DNA of 64,000 bases, taken from NCBI RefSeq assembly GCF_900109755.1, contig NZ_FOAR01000002.1, positions 62,001 through 126,000 on the forward strand, read 5' to 3'. Within the stretch, counting starts at the first letter, position 1. Every line of letters begins with the position of its first letter. The position numbers and the translations under genes are program-made. The stretch is from Pseudomonas agarici (lineage in GTDB: Bacteria; Pseudomonadota; Gammaproteobacteria; Pseudomonadales; Pseudomonadaceae). A model generated the notes under the pieces. It was not told the DNA's origin. It saw only the letters and a program-made list of their open reading frames with translations, and did not search any database. Of the stretch, positions 53,966-62,771 are shown piece by piece.

Positions 53966-54179
53966 TCGGCAAAAGGTGGACTTTGTTGTTATCCCATCCA
54001 AAGTCAGTGTCAGTTACTGCATTTATTCTATGTATTCAGGGACGAATAAGTCGTGGATGGTTCATTGAGCGGATGGTTCAACTTCGATAGCAACTTGGCG
54101 CACATCGAATCGTTGATTCGAAGTGGAGTCTTCGGGCCACAGGTGCAAACTTGTTGTTTATTTTGCGGAGGGCAGAGTA
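53966..54179. other. 214-bp gap with palindrome before etfBA
   Basis: Contains a 17-bp palindrome at 54105-54121 (separate entry) about 60 bp before etfB. This suggests that etfBA may have its own control in addition to the upstream promoter. Confidence 0.45.
54105..54121. promoter_or_regulatory. 17-bp palindrome TCGAATC GTT GATTCGA
   Basis: Two 7-bp arms around GTT upstream of etfB. It does not match the CGAAAACGTTTTCG operators, so it may bind another regulator or form a weak hairpin. Confidence 0.4.
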
Positions 54180-54926
54180 GTGAAAGCACTAGTATCAGTT
54201 AAGCGTGTTGTCGACTATAACGTGAAAGTTCGGCCCAAAGCCGATGGAAGCGGTGTGGAACTCGCCAACGTGAAAATGTCTATTAATCCATTCGACGAAA
54301 TTGCGGTGGAGGAAGCTGTCCGGTTGAAGGAAATCGGCGCGGTGAGCGAGGTGGTGGTGGTCTCGTGTGGACCGTCGCAATGCCAGGAGACACTGCGGGT
54401 CGCGCTCGCAATGGGGGCTGATCGGGCAATACTCGTCGACTCTTCAGTTGAATTACAACCGCTTGCCGTGGCCAAGCTTCTCCACGCAGTCGTCGCTCGC
54501 GAATCCCCACAATTGATCATTTTGGGCAAGCAGGCCATTGACGACGATAGTAACCAGACTGGCCAAATGCTCGCTGCCTTAGCCGGGCTTGCGCAGGCAA
54601 CTTTCGCTTCAGAAATTTCGCTCGCGGCGGGTCAGCTTCAAGTGACCCGTGAGATCGATGGTGGACTTGAAACGCTCTCGCTTACGCTTCCCGCGGTGGT
54701 AACGACGGACCTGCGACTCAATGATCCGCGCTATGCCACCCTGCCTAACATCATGAAGGCCAAGAAGAAGCCTTTGGACGTCATCACCCCGCAGATACTC
54801 GGCGTGGACGTGACCCCGCGATTGAAAACGTTGCGCGTGGCGGCGCCGGCGAATCGGGCGGCAGGCATCAAGGTGCCGGATGTCCGGACGTTGATCGAAA
54901 AACTGAATGAAACTAACGTTCTATAG
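54180..54926 (+). CDS. etfB: Electron transfer flavoprotein beta subunit
   Basis: A 248-residue Etf[27 protein letters not shown] at the start, then [17 protein letters not shown] and the AMP-binding region ending in [22 protein letters not shown]. The GTG at 54180 is preceded by GGAGGG. With EtfA it accepts electrons from the acyl-CoA dehydrogenase upstream. A dedicated pair in this operon suggests it is an extra copy to the housekeeping etfBA. Confidence 0.9.
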   Translation: MKALVSVKRVVDYNVKVRPKADGSGVELANVKMSINPFDEIAVEEAVRLKEIGAVSEVVVVSCGPSQCQETLRVALAMGADRAILVDSSVELQPLAVAKLLHAVVARESPQLIILGKQAIDDDSNQTGQMLAALAGLAQATFASEISLAAGQLQVTREIDGGLETLSLTLPAVVTTDLRLNDPRYATLPNIMKAKKKPLDVITPQILGVDVTPRLKTLRVAAPANRAAGIKVPDVRTLIEKLNETNVL

Positions 54927-54939
54927 AGCGGGGTAGAAA

Positions 54940-55872
54940 ATGACTATTCTGGTAATTGGCGAACATGACAATACATCAGTCAAACCAGCAACGCTGAATA
55001 CGCTTGGCGCGGCAAAAATGGTGGGCGGCGATATCGATTTGCTTATTGTTGGGCACGATGTGCAGCAGGCGGTCGATGCGGCATCGAAGATCGTCGGCAT
55101 TCGGCGGGTTCTGGTTGCCCAGGCAGCACACCTTGCGGATCAGTTGTCAGAAAATGTTCAAGCTACCGTGATGCAGCTGGCGAGGAATTACAGCCATATT
55201 TTTGCGCCCGCGACTGCCTTCGGCAAGAATATCGCGCCGCGTATTGCTGCAGCGCTGGACGTGGCGCAGATCAGTGATGTGATCGCGGTTGAAAGTCCGG
55301 ACACCTTTCAGCGTCCGATCTACGCGGGAGGTCTGATCGCTACGGTGCAATCCGAAGATAGCGTGAAGGTTGTGACGGTCCGGACCACCGGATTCGAAGC
55401 CGTCGCAGCCACGGGCGCAGATGCACCGATCGAACAGGTACCAGCCGCACCGGACCAGGGCCTGTCGACATTTATAAGCCGACAGATCGCGAAGATGGAC
55501 CGTCCGGAGTTGACGGCTGCACGGATCGTCGTTTCGGGCGGCCGTGGCCTGGGCAATGGTGAGTATTACCAGGATATGCTGCGCCCGCTGGCAGACAAGT
55601 TAGGTGCGGCACTGGGCGCTTCCCGTGCGGCGGTGGATGCCGGTTTTGTCCCGAACGATTATCAAGTGGGACAAACGGGGAAGATTGTTGCACCTGATCT
55701 TTATTTTGCTATCGGCATTTCGGGGGCGATTCAGCATTTGGCGGGTATGAAAGACAGCAAAGTGATTGTGGCGATCAACAAAGATCCAGAGGCACCGATA
55801 TTCGCAGTGGCTGACTACGGTCTGGTAGGCGATCTGTTTGAGATCGTACCTGAGTTGACCGCGTCCATCTGA
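54940..55872 (+). CDS. etfA: Electron transfer flavoprotein alpha subunit
   Basis: A 310-residue EtfA: an N-terminal adenine-nucleotide-like domain (ILVIGEHDN...), then the FAD domain with VSGGRGLGNGEYY, LGASRAAVDAGFVPNDYQVGQTGKIVAPDLYFAIGISGAIQH and IVAINKDPEAPIFAVADYGLVGDLF. FAD is bound in the C-terminal half. It starts 13 bp after etfB. An intrinsic terminator follows at 55934. Confidence 0.92.
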   Translation: MTILVIGEHDNTSVKPATLNTLGAAKMVGGDIDLLIVGHDVQQAVDAASKIVGIRRVLVAQAAHLADQLSENVQATVMQLARNYSHIFAPATAFGKNIAPRIAAALDVAQISDVIAVESPDTFQRPIYAGGLIATVQSEDSVKVVTVRTTGFEAVAATGADAPIEQVPAAPDQGLSTFISRQIAKMDRPELTAARIVVSGGRGLGNGEYYQDMLRPLADKLGAALGASRAAVDAGFVPNDYQVGQTGKIVAPDLYFAIGISGAIQHLAGMKDSKVIVAINKDPEAPIFAVADYGLVGDLFEIVPELTASI

Positions 55873-55933
55873 CTGCACGACAAATGGCCATGCGTGGTTA
55901 GATCGGCTTGGGCCGCAAGTCGGTCAGTAGAAG

Positions 55934-55972
55934 CAAGAGGCACAATGTGAGTGTTGAGCCTCTTGTTCTTCT
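55934..55972 (+). terminator. Rho-independent terminator after etfA
   Basis: CAAGAGGC at 55934-55941 pairs with GCCTCTTG at 55958-55965, followed by TTCTTCT. It marks the end of the dehydrogenase-to-etfA operon. Confidence 0.65.
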
Positions 55973-55992
55973 AGGCTCTGTACGAAATGTAT
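55973..55992 (+). mobile_element. Solo terminal repeat of the MITE/IS family
   Basis: AGGCTCTGTACGAAATGTAT matches the left end of the 146-bp element at 20697 in 19 of 20 positions. No opposite end or transposase is nearby, so this is a lone remnant. Confidence 0.55.
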
Positions 55993-56034
55993 CCGCTCTT
56001 CTGCTATACCCCTCATCAACCGGCATGACGTGGC

Positions 56035-57099
56035 TCAGGCTGATTGCTTAGGCGATACAAGTTTGTCCTTCGCAGAGCTCTGACTTTGCTCACGGTAAGG
56101 ACCGTCGGAAGCGCGAATGATCAGTTCCGGTGTCCAGACTTCCTGCAGTTCCTGAGGGGGCTTGCCCGCTAGTCGCTCAAGTAACATTTGCGCCATTCGC
56201 TTACCCGCACGATACGTCTCAGCCGAAAAGGTCGTCAGCGAGGGCTGTACAAAGCGGCCGATTGGATGATTGTCGCCACCAATGACGCCGACATCGCGCC
56301 CCGCTGCTTTGCCTGTTTCGGCAATGCCACGTAACACGCCTAGCGCTATCAAGTCATGGCCGCACACGATGGCCGTGGGTGGGTCTGGGAGTGTAAGCAG
56401 CCGACGCGCGGCGTCCGCCCCGCCTTCTTCAGATATCTCGGCTTCTACACAAAGCGTTTCATCGTAGTGGATTCCCGCGGCACGCAGAGCCTCTACATAC
56501 CCCGCATGTTCGAGGTGACTGAACATCAGGTACTCGGGAGCATGAACGAGGGCAATCCGGCGATGACCTAATGCGATGAATCGTGCACACCCGGAGCGGC
56601 CGACGACGTAATGATCGATATCGACATAGGGAAAACTGTTGGATGTTTCGCTTCTGCCGAAAGCGACAAAAGGAATGTCCTGTTCGAGAAGGTAGGCGAT
56701 GCGCTCGTCGTGTCGACGCGTGCGTGCGAAGAGCAGGGCGTCGACACGCTGGCGTTTGATCAGTCGTTTAAACAGATCCATTTCCGCTTCCACGCTTCGT
56801 GCGGAAGCAACGATAACCTGATGACCGGTATCGTCCATTGCTTCATTCACGCCCATCAGCATGTCCAGAAAGAAGGGGTGAGCGAATGATGTCTGGGGAG
56901 GCGAGAGGACGAACGCGATGGTGTCGGCCGCTTTGCGCCGCAAGCGGCGTGCGGAAGGATCCGGAGAAAAGCCGAGTGACGCTGCCGCTTCGAGTATGCG
57001 CTTACGGGTTGCGGGGCTGACGTCCTCCCGCCCATTGAGCGCCTTCGAAACAGTGCTGATGGAGAGGTTGAGCGTGGCTGCAAATGCTTGAATGTTCAT
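56035..57099 (-). CDS. LacI-family regulator 2 of the catabolic island
   Basis: A 354-residue LacI/GalR protein with HTH NIQAFAATLNLSISTVSKALNG, hinge and ligand domain (LSPPQTSFAHPFFLDMLMG). It is a paralogue of the regulator at 47909 across the whole length, including the C-terminal EVWTPELIIRAS. It lies on the minus strand, divergent from the ridA/MFS unit with a 446-bp gap that holds four operators, one of them 35-48 bp before its own start, so it probably represses itself and both units. Confidence 0.82.
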   Translation of the reverse strand: MNIQAFAATLNLSISTVSKALNGREDVSPATRKRILEAAASLGFSPDPSARRLRRKAADTIAFVLSPPQTSFAHPFFLDMLMGVNEAMDDTGHQVIVASARSVEAEMDLFKRLIKRQRVDALLFARTRRHDERIAYLLEQDIPFVAFGRSETSNSFPYVDIDHYVVGRSGCARFIALGHRRIALVHAPEYLMFSHLEHAGYVEALRAAGIHYDETLCVEAEISEEGGADAARRLLTLPDPPTAIVCGHDLIALGVLRGIAETGKAAGRDVGVIGGDNHPIGRFVQPSLTTFSAETYRAGKRMAQMLLERLAGKPPQELQEVWTPELIIRASDGPYREQSQSSAKDKLVSPKQSA

Positions 57100-57133
57100 T
57101 TCACCTCTACTGGAGCAACCGTGATTGATGCAT

Positions 57134-57147
57134 CGAAAACGATTTTA
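57134..57147. promoter_or_regulatory. LacI-type operator, copy 3
   Basis: CGAAAACGATTTTA, one arm perfect and the other degenerate, 35 bp upstream of the LacI-2 start on the minus strand. A likely autoregulation site. Confidence 0.65.
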
Positions 57148-57200
57148 TCACCCCTGACTCCGTTAGGGTGAAACCGACGAATGCGGCTGTTTCTCCACAA

Positions 57201-57214
57201 GATAAACGTTTTCG
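57201..57214. promoter_or_regulatory. LacI-type operator, copy 4
   Basis: GATAAACGTTTTCG: the right arm is a perfect GTTTTCG half and the left arm is degenerate. A weaker site than copies 1, 5 and 6. Confidence 0.55.
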
Positions 57215-57370
57215 AAATAAAGACAGGCTCTCGGCATAAAAAGACGAATATCGTGATTTGCTTTTCGCCGATGACGCATCGTTATTACGAATTATTTCAA
57301 AGAAAAAAATATGGTTATCAGTGAGTTAGAATCAATTTTGCCATATCAGGTGGCTGTTTGAATTTTAGAC

Positions 57371-57384
57371 AGAAAACGTTTTCG
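57371..57384. promoter_or_regulatory. LacI-type operator, copy 5
   Basis: AGAAAACGTTTTCG, 13 of 14 positions as in the palindromic consensus CGAAAACGTTTTCG. It lies about 160 bp before the RidA start. Confidence 0.75.
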
Positions 57385-57438
57385 TAAATCTGTGTTTTTG
57401 CGATTGAACTTTTCAGAAAGCAATGGTAGATTTCTTAT

Positions 57439-57452
57439 CGAAATCGATTTCG
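57439..57452. promoter_or_regulatory. LacI-type operator, copy 6
   Basis: CGAAATCGATTTCG, a perfect palindrome with an AT-for-AC substitution in each arm, about 95 bp before the RidA start. Confidence 0.75.
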
Positions 57453-57545
57453 TTAAAACAAAAATTCCATTGCGCATCGATAACCTTGAGTGCTGCGAGC
57501 GCGACGGAGCGGAATTCCTCTGTATTTCTATTGGTGGAGAACGCT

Positions 57546-57935
57546 TTGATAGAACACATCCTCACTCAGAAAGCTCCTTTGCCGAGGGGGCACTATGCCC
57601 AGGCAACCAAGGCGAATGGCTTTGTTTTCGTATCGGGTCAACTACCGCTGACAACCGACACCCCTCTCACCCTTCCAGAAGGACTTGATGCACAGGTCCT
57701 GCAAGCCCTTTCAAATATGCGTGAAGTGCTCCTCGCGGCAGGGACCGATGTGGGAGCGCTGGTGAGCGTCCAGATTTATGTTTCAAACATTGATAACTGG
57801 CCGCGTGTCAATGAGCTTTATCGACAGTTTATCGGTGATCCGGCACCGGCTCGAACGGTGGTGCCGTGCGGTGAACTCCATTATGGGGCGATGGTGGAGA
57901 TTAGTGCGGTTGCCCTATGCAGTGACGTTTCATAA
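57546..57935 (+). CDS. RidA-family protein (YjgF/UK114)
   Basis: A 129-residue RidA-family protein. The pattern KANGFVFVSGQLPL and PAPARTVVPCGELHYGAMVEISAVA is diagnostic, including the arginine that binds the carboxylate of enamine/imine substrates. A TTG start at 57546 with GGTGGAG before it is preferred; longer frames upstream run through the operators. RidA proteins hydrolyse reactive imines; why one is in this operon is unknown, perhaps acting on an amine-derived substrate. Confidence 0.8.
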   Translation: MIEHILTQKAPLPRGHYAQATKANGFVFVSGQLPLTTDTPLTLPEGLDAQVLQALSNMREVLLAAGTDVGALVSVQIYVSNIDNWPRVNELYRQFIGDPAPARTVVPCGELHYGAMVEISAVALCSDVS

Positions 57936-58066
57936 AGACAAGAACAATTAAATGAATGTCGCGCGAAAGTAGTGTCTGTACGTCGCGCTGCCCTGAGGAA
58001 ATGCCGTTGAGACAGTACTGCGAGCGTGGCAAGCGCAGCCTGTCTCATCCGAGGAGGAGATCGATT

Positions 58067-59371
58067 ATGAAGGCTTTTGACTGGTACAAAGCGGCTAGCC
58101 CGATAGAGCGGAGAACATTTTGGGGCTGCTTCGGCGGTTGGACTCTGGATACGTTTGATAATCAGGTTTTGGCGTTTCTGCTGCCTGTGCTGATGGCAAC
58201 GTGGCATTTCTCTAAACCGGAAGCGGGATTGATTGTAACCTCCTCTTTGCTCTCCACTGCCTTGGGAGGATGGGTGGCGGGTATTCTGAGCGATCGTTAT
58301 GGGCGGGTACGTATCCTAACGTGGGCAATTATCTGGTTTACCGGCTTCAGTGTCGTTGCCGGGTTCACCCAGTCTTATCATCAATTGCTGGTCGTGAGAG
58401 CGTTGCAGGGGATAGGGTTCGGTGCGGAATGGGCTGTCGGGGCGGCACTGATGGCTGAAGTCATCAACCCAGCGCATCGAGGAAAAGCGCTAGGTCTCGT
58501 GCAAAGCGGCTTCTCCATTGGATGGGCGCTCGCCGCGATGGTTACCGGTTTGCTTTTGGCGTATTTCCCGGAGTCCATAGCCTGGAGGATGGCGTTCTGG
58601 ATTGGTGTTATTCCGGCCGTGTTTGTGCTGATGTTGCGCCGATATATTCCTGAGCCGAAAATCTTCAGCGAGGCCAAAGCCGTGACGGGCGGGGTAGCAG
58701 AGGCGACATGGCGCTCCTCGTTTCACAAGGATGTTCGGCGCTCCAGTCTTCTCGCCGCATTGCTGATTACCGGGCTGCAAGGGGGCAGCTACGCCATCAT
58801 GGTCTGGCTACCGACGATGCTGGCCCAGGTCCGCCACTTGCCTGCATCGTCTGTTGCCATGATGATAACGATGATGAGCGTTGGCTCCTTTATCGGGCAA
58901 GTATGCTTCGCTTACCTGAACGATTCCCTGGGGCGTCGGTTCACCATGATGGCGTTCTGTCTGTTCTCCGCATTCCTGACCGGCGTTTACCTTCTCGTGC
59001 CAATGAATGCATGGCTGTTGACGTTGTTGGGGCTGCCGGTGGGTATGGGTATCAATGGCGTATTTGCAGGTGTCGGTCCCATGTTGTCGGAGCTTTTTCC
59101 AACTCGGATTCGAACGACGTGCATGGGCTTTTCCTACAACGTTGGCAAGTCGATGGGGGCGATGAGCGTTGCGCTGGTGGGGGTAACCGCTGAATATCTC
59201 GGCCTGTTGAGTTCAATCGCTCTTTTCTGCTTCATGGGGTATTTCATCGCATTGGTTGCCCTGGCGCTCTTACCGGAAACACGCGGTCGGGATCTCTCGA
59301 ACATTGCGCCTATCGACGACGCCTACCAGCGGACGGATTTAACAGAACAAGCGCAACCTGTCCGCAGGTAG
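58067..59371 (+). CDS. MFS metabolite/H+ symporter
   Basis: A 434-residue major facilitator of the metabolite:H+ symporter type (FDWYKAASPIERRTFWGCFGGWTLDTFDNQVL at the N-terminus, in pieces). The loop between segments 2 and 3 is AGILSDRYGRVRIL, and 12 membrane segments are predicted. GAGGAGGAG precedes ATG 58067. Being in the same LacI-controlled set, it probably imports the acid degraded by the operon at 49096. Confidence 0.82.
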   Translation: MKAFDWYKAASPIERRTFWGCFGGWTLDTFDNQVLAFLLPVLMATWHFSKPEAGLIVTSSLLSTALGGWVAGILSDRYGRVRILTWAIIWFTGFSVVAGFTQSYHQLLVVRALQGIGFGAEWAVGAALMAEVINPAHRGKALGLVQSGFSIGWALAAMVTGLLLAYFPESIAWRMAFWIGVIPAVFVLMLRRYIPEPKIFSEAKAVTGGVAEATWRSSFHKDVRRSSLLAALLITGLQGGSYAIMVWLPTMLAQVRHLPASSVAMMITMMSVGSFIGQVCFAYLNDSLGRRFTMMAFCLFSAFLTGVYLLVPMNAWLLTLLGLPVGMGINGVFAGVGPMLSELFPTRIRTTCMGFSYNVGKSMGAMSVALVGVTAEYLGLLSSIALFCFMGYFIALVALALLPETRGRDLSNIAPIDDAYQRTDLTEQAQPVRR

Positions 59372-59395
59372 CAGCGTTTGCCAGGGAAGGTTTGG

Positions 59396-59437
59396 CTAAC
59401 AGTTGCGATAATAAAGCTGGGTGATCGCAACTGTTAG
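59396..59437. repeat. Long perfect inverted repeat after the MFS gene
   Basis: CTAACAGTTGCGAT (59396-59409) and ATCGCAACTGTTAG (59424-59437) form a 14-bp perfect stem with a 14-nt loop. No T-run follows, so it may act as a transcript-stability hairpin or as a terminator helped by Rho rather than a classical intrinsic one. Confidence 0.55.
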
Positions 59438-59573
59438 TCGCGGCTATCGCTTGTCTCTACGCTGAACATCCCTATCGATTTTGTGAGTGGTGGTCGATGA
59501 TGGCACCGTTGCTCAGGTCGTTGTGAGTAACGGCCCATCGTCAATCGATCAAGTGAACAGGGACGCGAGTCGA

Positions 59574-62081
59574 TCAACCCTCGCGCAGCACTGTCAGCGG
59601 ACTGGCATTCAGTGCCCGACGGGTACCGAATACGCCCGCGCCGCCGATCATCAACGCACCGATCACTGGCAGCAGCAATAGCCATGGATGAGGGTGCCAG
59701 GGCAGGTCGAAGGCGAACCGGTACAACACCAGGCTCGCCAGCTCTGCGCCCAGCGCTGCCAGCAGGCCACTGACCGCGCCCAGCAGGCCGAACTCGATCC
59801 GCCGGGCCTTGACCAGCAATCGTCGCTCCGCCCCCAGCGCCCGCAACAGCGCACCCTGGCGAATACGTTCGTCGAGGGTTGCCTGCAAGCCGGAGAACAG
59901 CACCGCCATGCCCGCCGCGAGGACGAACAGCAACACGTACTCGACCGCGATGGTGACTTGCGCCAGGATGCTGCGCAGTTGTTCGAGCAAGGCCTCGACC
60001 TGCAAGACGGTCACCGCCGGGAAGTCCCGAGCCAGCTCGACGATGTCCTTGTCATGCCCCGGTGCCAGATAGAAGCTGGTCAGGTAGGTTGCCGGCAGGT
60101 TCTGCAAGGTGCCGGGCTGGAAGATCATAAAGAAGTTCGGCTGGAAGTTGTCCCAGTTGATACTGCGTAAGCTGGCCACCCGCGCTTCGCGGTTGGCGCC
60201 ACCGACGGTGAACACCAGGTGATCGCCGAGCTTGAGTTTCAGGCTGTCGGCAACCTTGGCCTCCACTGAAACACCGGGAATATCGCCTCCCAGTCGCGCC
60301 GACCACCAACTGCCGGCCGTCAGCGTGTTACCCGGCGGCAGGTCGGCGGCCCAGGTCAGGCTGAGGTCGCGCTGGATCGCGCGGTCACCGCTGGAGTCCT
60401 TGCTGACGATCTCCTGCACCGGCTTGCCGTTGATGCTGATCAGGCGACCCGGCACCACCGGGTAGATCGGTGCCGATTGCGCCGACAGCTTGATCAGGTG
60501 GTCACGGAAGCCGTCTTTGTCCGCCGGCAGGATATTCAGGGCGAAATAGTTCGGCGCGTTCTTGGGCAATTGGTTCTGCCAGGTGTCCAGCAACTCGCCG
60601 CGCAGCAGCGCGATCAGCGCCATGGATAGCAGGATCAGGCCGAAGGCCAGGGATTGGCCGGCGGCTGCCAGCGGATGGCGTAGCAACTGGCCCAGTCCCA
60701 GGCGCCAGGGCAGTGCTGCCCCGGCCAGCAGTCGACGCAGGCTTTGCAGGCCGAGGAGTAGCAGGCCCCCGAGCAGTAGCGCGGCCATCACACCGCCGCC
60801 GAGCAGGGCAAAGGTCAGCACCAGGTCGAGGCTCAGGCGCCACATGATCAAGCCCAGAGCGAGCAGCGCCGCGCCGTAGACCAGCCAGGTGCTGGCAGGG
60901 ATCGGCAGCAGGTCGCGGCGCAGTACCCGTAGCGGCGGTACCCGGCCCAGCGCGGCCAGCGGCGGCAGAGCGAAACCGGCCAGGGCCACCAGGCCAGTGC
61001 CGATACCGGCCACGGCTGGCATCAGGCCGCCAGGCGGCACATCGGCGGGCAACAGGTCGTGCAGCAGATAGAACAACCCCAGTTGTGCCAGCCAGCCGAC
61101 CAGGGCTCCGCCGATACTGGCGAGCAGACCAAGGATCGCCAACTGCAGGCTGAACAGTGCCATGGTTTCCCGGCGCGACAGCCCGAGACAGCGCAGCAGG
61201 GCGCTGGCATCGAAACGGCGGGCGGCGAAGCGTGCCGCACTGAGGGCCACGGCCACCCCGGACAGTAGAACCGCCACCAGGCTTGCCATGTTTAGGTAGC
61301 GCTCGGCCTTGCCCAGGGCTCCCCCGATCTGCTGGTTGCCGTCGCGGGCATCCAGCAGGCGTTGGTTCGCCTCCAGTCCCGGTTTGAGCAGGTCGCGATA
61401 AGTGGCCAGGGCGCTGGCCGGGCCCCGCCAGAGTTCCCGATAGCTGACCCGGCTGCCGGGCTGCACCACGCCGGTGGCTTGCAGGTCCGTGAGGTTGATC
61501 AGTACACGGGGAGTCAGGCTGTAGAAGTTGCCGGCCCGGTCTGGCTCATAGGTGAGTACCCGTGCCAGGCGCAGGGTCTTCATACCGACATCGATGCTGT
61601 CGCCAATTTTCAGGCCCAGCGCCGTCATCAGCCGGGCTTCGACCCAGGCCTCGCCGGGGCGGGGTTCGCCACCGGCGGTTTCGGTGCCAAACGGCTCGGC
61701 GGCGCTTTTCAGTTCGCCGCGCAAGGGATAGCGGTCGTCGACGGCCTTGATGCTCGACAGTTGGATGCCGTTGTCGGTGGCGATCACGCTGGCGAACTCG
61801 ACGATCCGCGCATGCTCCAGGCCCAGGTCACGGCCACTGCGGATCTGTTCCGGGTGCGCTGGCGAGGTACCCTCGAGCACCAGGTCGGCAGCGAGGAATT
61901 CGGTGGCGCGCAGCATCATCGCGTCGTTCAGGCGGGCGCCGAAATAGCCGATGGCAGTGCTGGTTGCCACGGCGACCAGCAGGGCGAAAAACAATACCCG
62001 CAGCTCGCCGGCACGGGCGTCGCGCATGAGCTGGCGGCCAGCAAGGCTAAACAGACGTAACAGCGGCAAGCGTGCCATCAA
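59574..62081 (-). CDS. FtsX-family ABC permease (YbbP-like)
   Basis: An 835-residue permease with an N-terminal membrane segment, a large periplasmic domain and two FtsX-type domains (for example SLVAVLLSGVAVALSAARFAAR and VEYVLLFVLAAGMAVLFSGL in pieces). It matches E. coli YbbP in size and place: just downstream of a YbbA-type ATPase gene divergent from tesA. It overlaps the ATPase gene by 4 nt. Substrate unknown; the related LolE/MacB group acts on envelope molecules. Confidence 0.85.
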   Translation of the reverse strand: MMARLPLLRLFSLAGRQLMRDARAGELRVLFFALLVAVATSTAIGYFGARLNDAMMLRATEFLAADLVLEGTSPAHPEQIRSGRDLGLEHARIVEFASVIATDNGIQLSSIKAVDDRYPLRGELKSAAEPFGTETAGGEPRPGEAWVEARLMTALGLKIGDSIDVGMKTLRLARVLTYEPDRAGNFYSLTPRVLINLTDLQATGVVQPGSRVSYRELWRGPASALATYRDLLKPGLEANQRLLDARDGNQQIGGALGKAERYLNMASLVAVLLSGVAVALSAARFAARRFDASALLRCLGLSRRETMALFSLQLAILGLLASIGGALVGWLAQLGLFYLLHDLLPADVPPGGLMPAVAGIGTGLVALAGFALPPLAALGRVPPLRVLRRDLLPIPASTWLVYGAALLALGLIMWRLSLDLVLTFALLGGGVMAALLLGGLLLLGLQSLRRLLAGAALPWRLGLGQLLRHPLAAAGQSLAFGLILLSMALIALLRGELLDTWQNQLPKNAPNYFALNILPADKDGFRDHLIKLSAQSAPIYPVVPGRLISINGKPVQEIVSKDSSGDRAIQRDLSLTWAADLPPGNTLTAGSWWSARLGGDIPGVSVEAKVADSLKLKLGDHLVFTVGGANREARVASLRSINWDNFQPNFFMIFQPGTLQNLPATYLTSFYLAPGHDKDIVELARDFPAVTVLQVEALLEQLRSILAQVTIAVEYVLLFVLAAGMAVLFSGLQATLDERIRQGALLRALGAERRLLVKARRIEFGLLGAVSGLLAALGAELASLVLYRFAFDLPWHPHPWLLLLPVIGALMIGGAGVFGTRRALNASPLTVLREG

Positions 62082-62761
62082 GGCTCCAGGGGGCCGACCA
62101 GTTGGCCGGCGTCAAGGCGGATCAGGCGCCGGCAGCGGTGGGCCAGGCGTTCGTCGTGGGTCACCAGCACCAGTGTGGTACCGCGCTCCTTGTTCAATTC
62201 GAACAACAGGTCGCTGATACGTTCGCCCGTGTGGCTGTCGAGGTTGCCAGTCGGTTCATCGGCGAACAGCACCTCCGGCTCGGCGGCAAAGGCCCGGGCG
62301 ATGGCCACCCGTTGCTGCTCGCCACCGGACAACTGGCGCGGCGAATGAGTCAGGCGCTGGCCCAGGCCGACCCGTTCCAGCAGGTGGCGGGCACGCTCGC
62401 GGGCGTCGTGGCGGCCATCCAATTCCAGCGGCAGCATGACGTTCTCCAGGGCGTTGAGGCTGTCGAGCAACTGGAAGCTCTGGAACACGAAGCCGACGTG
62501 TTCGGCGCGGATTCGCGCACGTTGATCCTCGTCCAGGCTGCTCAGGGCACGCCCGGCGAGGGTGACTTCACCGCTGCTGGGCAGGTCGAGGCCGGCCAGC
62601 AGGCCAAGCAGGGTGGATTTGCCGGAGCCCGAGGCACCGACGATGGCCAGGCTGTCGCCCTTGTTCAACGTCAAGCTCAAAGGGTGCAAGATGGTCAGCT
62701 CACCTTCCGCGCTGGGAACCACTTTGCTAAGGTTCTGCGCGGTGAGAATGCTTTGGCTCAT
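62078..62761 (-). CDS. ABC transporter ATPase, YbbA-like (LolD/MacB type)
   Basis: A 227-residue ATPase: Walker A GASGSGKSTLLGLLAGLD, Q-loop FVFQSFQLL, signature LSGGEQQRVAIARA, Walker B EVLFADEPTGNLD and H-loop VTHDERLA. It is the partner of the FtsX-type permease. The ATG at 62759-62761 lies only 10 bp from the divergent TesA start, as in the conserved tesA-ybbA arrangement. A longer upstream frame is not credible. Confidence 0.9.
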   Translation of the reverse strand: MSQSILTAQNLSKVVPSAEGELTILHPLSLTLNKGDSLAIVGASGSGKSTLLGLLAGLDLPSSGEVTLAGRALSSLDEDQRARIRAEHVGFVFQSFQLLDSLNALENVMLPLELDGRHDARERARHLLERVGLGQRLTHSPRQLSGGEQQRVAIARAFAAEPEVLFADEPTGNLDSHTGERISDLLFELNKERGTTLVLVTHDERLAHRCRRLIRLDAGQLVGPLEP

Positions 62762-62771
62762 GGAGAATCCG

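Larger units (their letters stand above)
57100..57545. other. 446-bp divergent control region with four operators
   Basis: Between the LacI-2 and ridA genes. It holds CGAAAACG-type operators at 57134, 57201, 57371 and 57439. Two of them are near the LacI-2 side and two near the RidA side, so the region looks like a bidirectional promoter with paired repressor sites. Confidence 0.7.
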
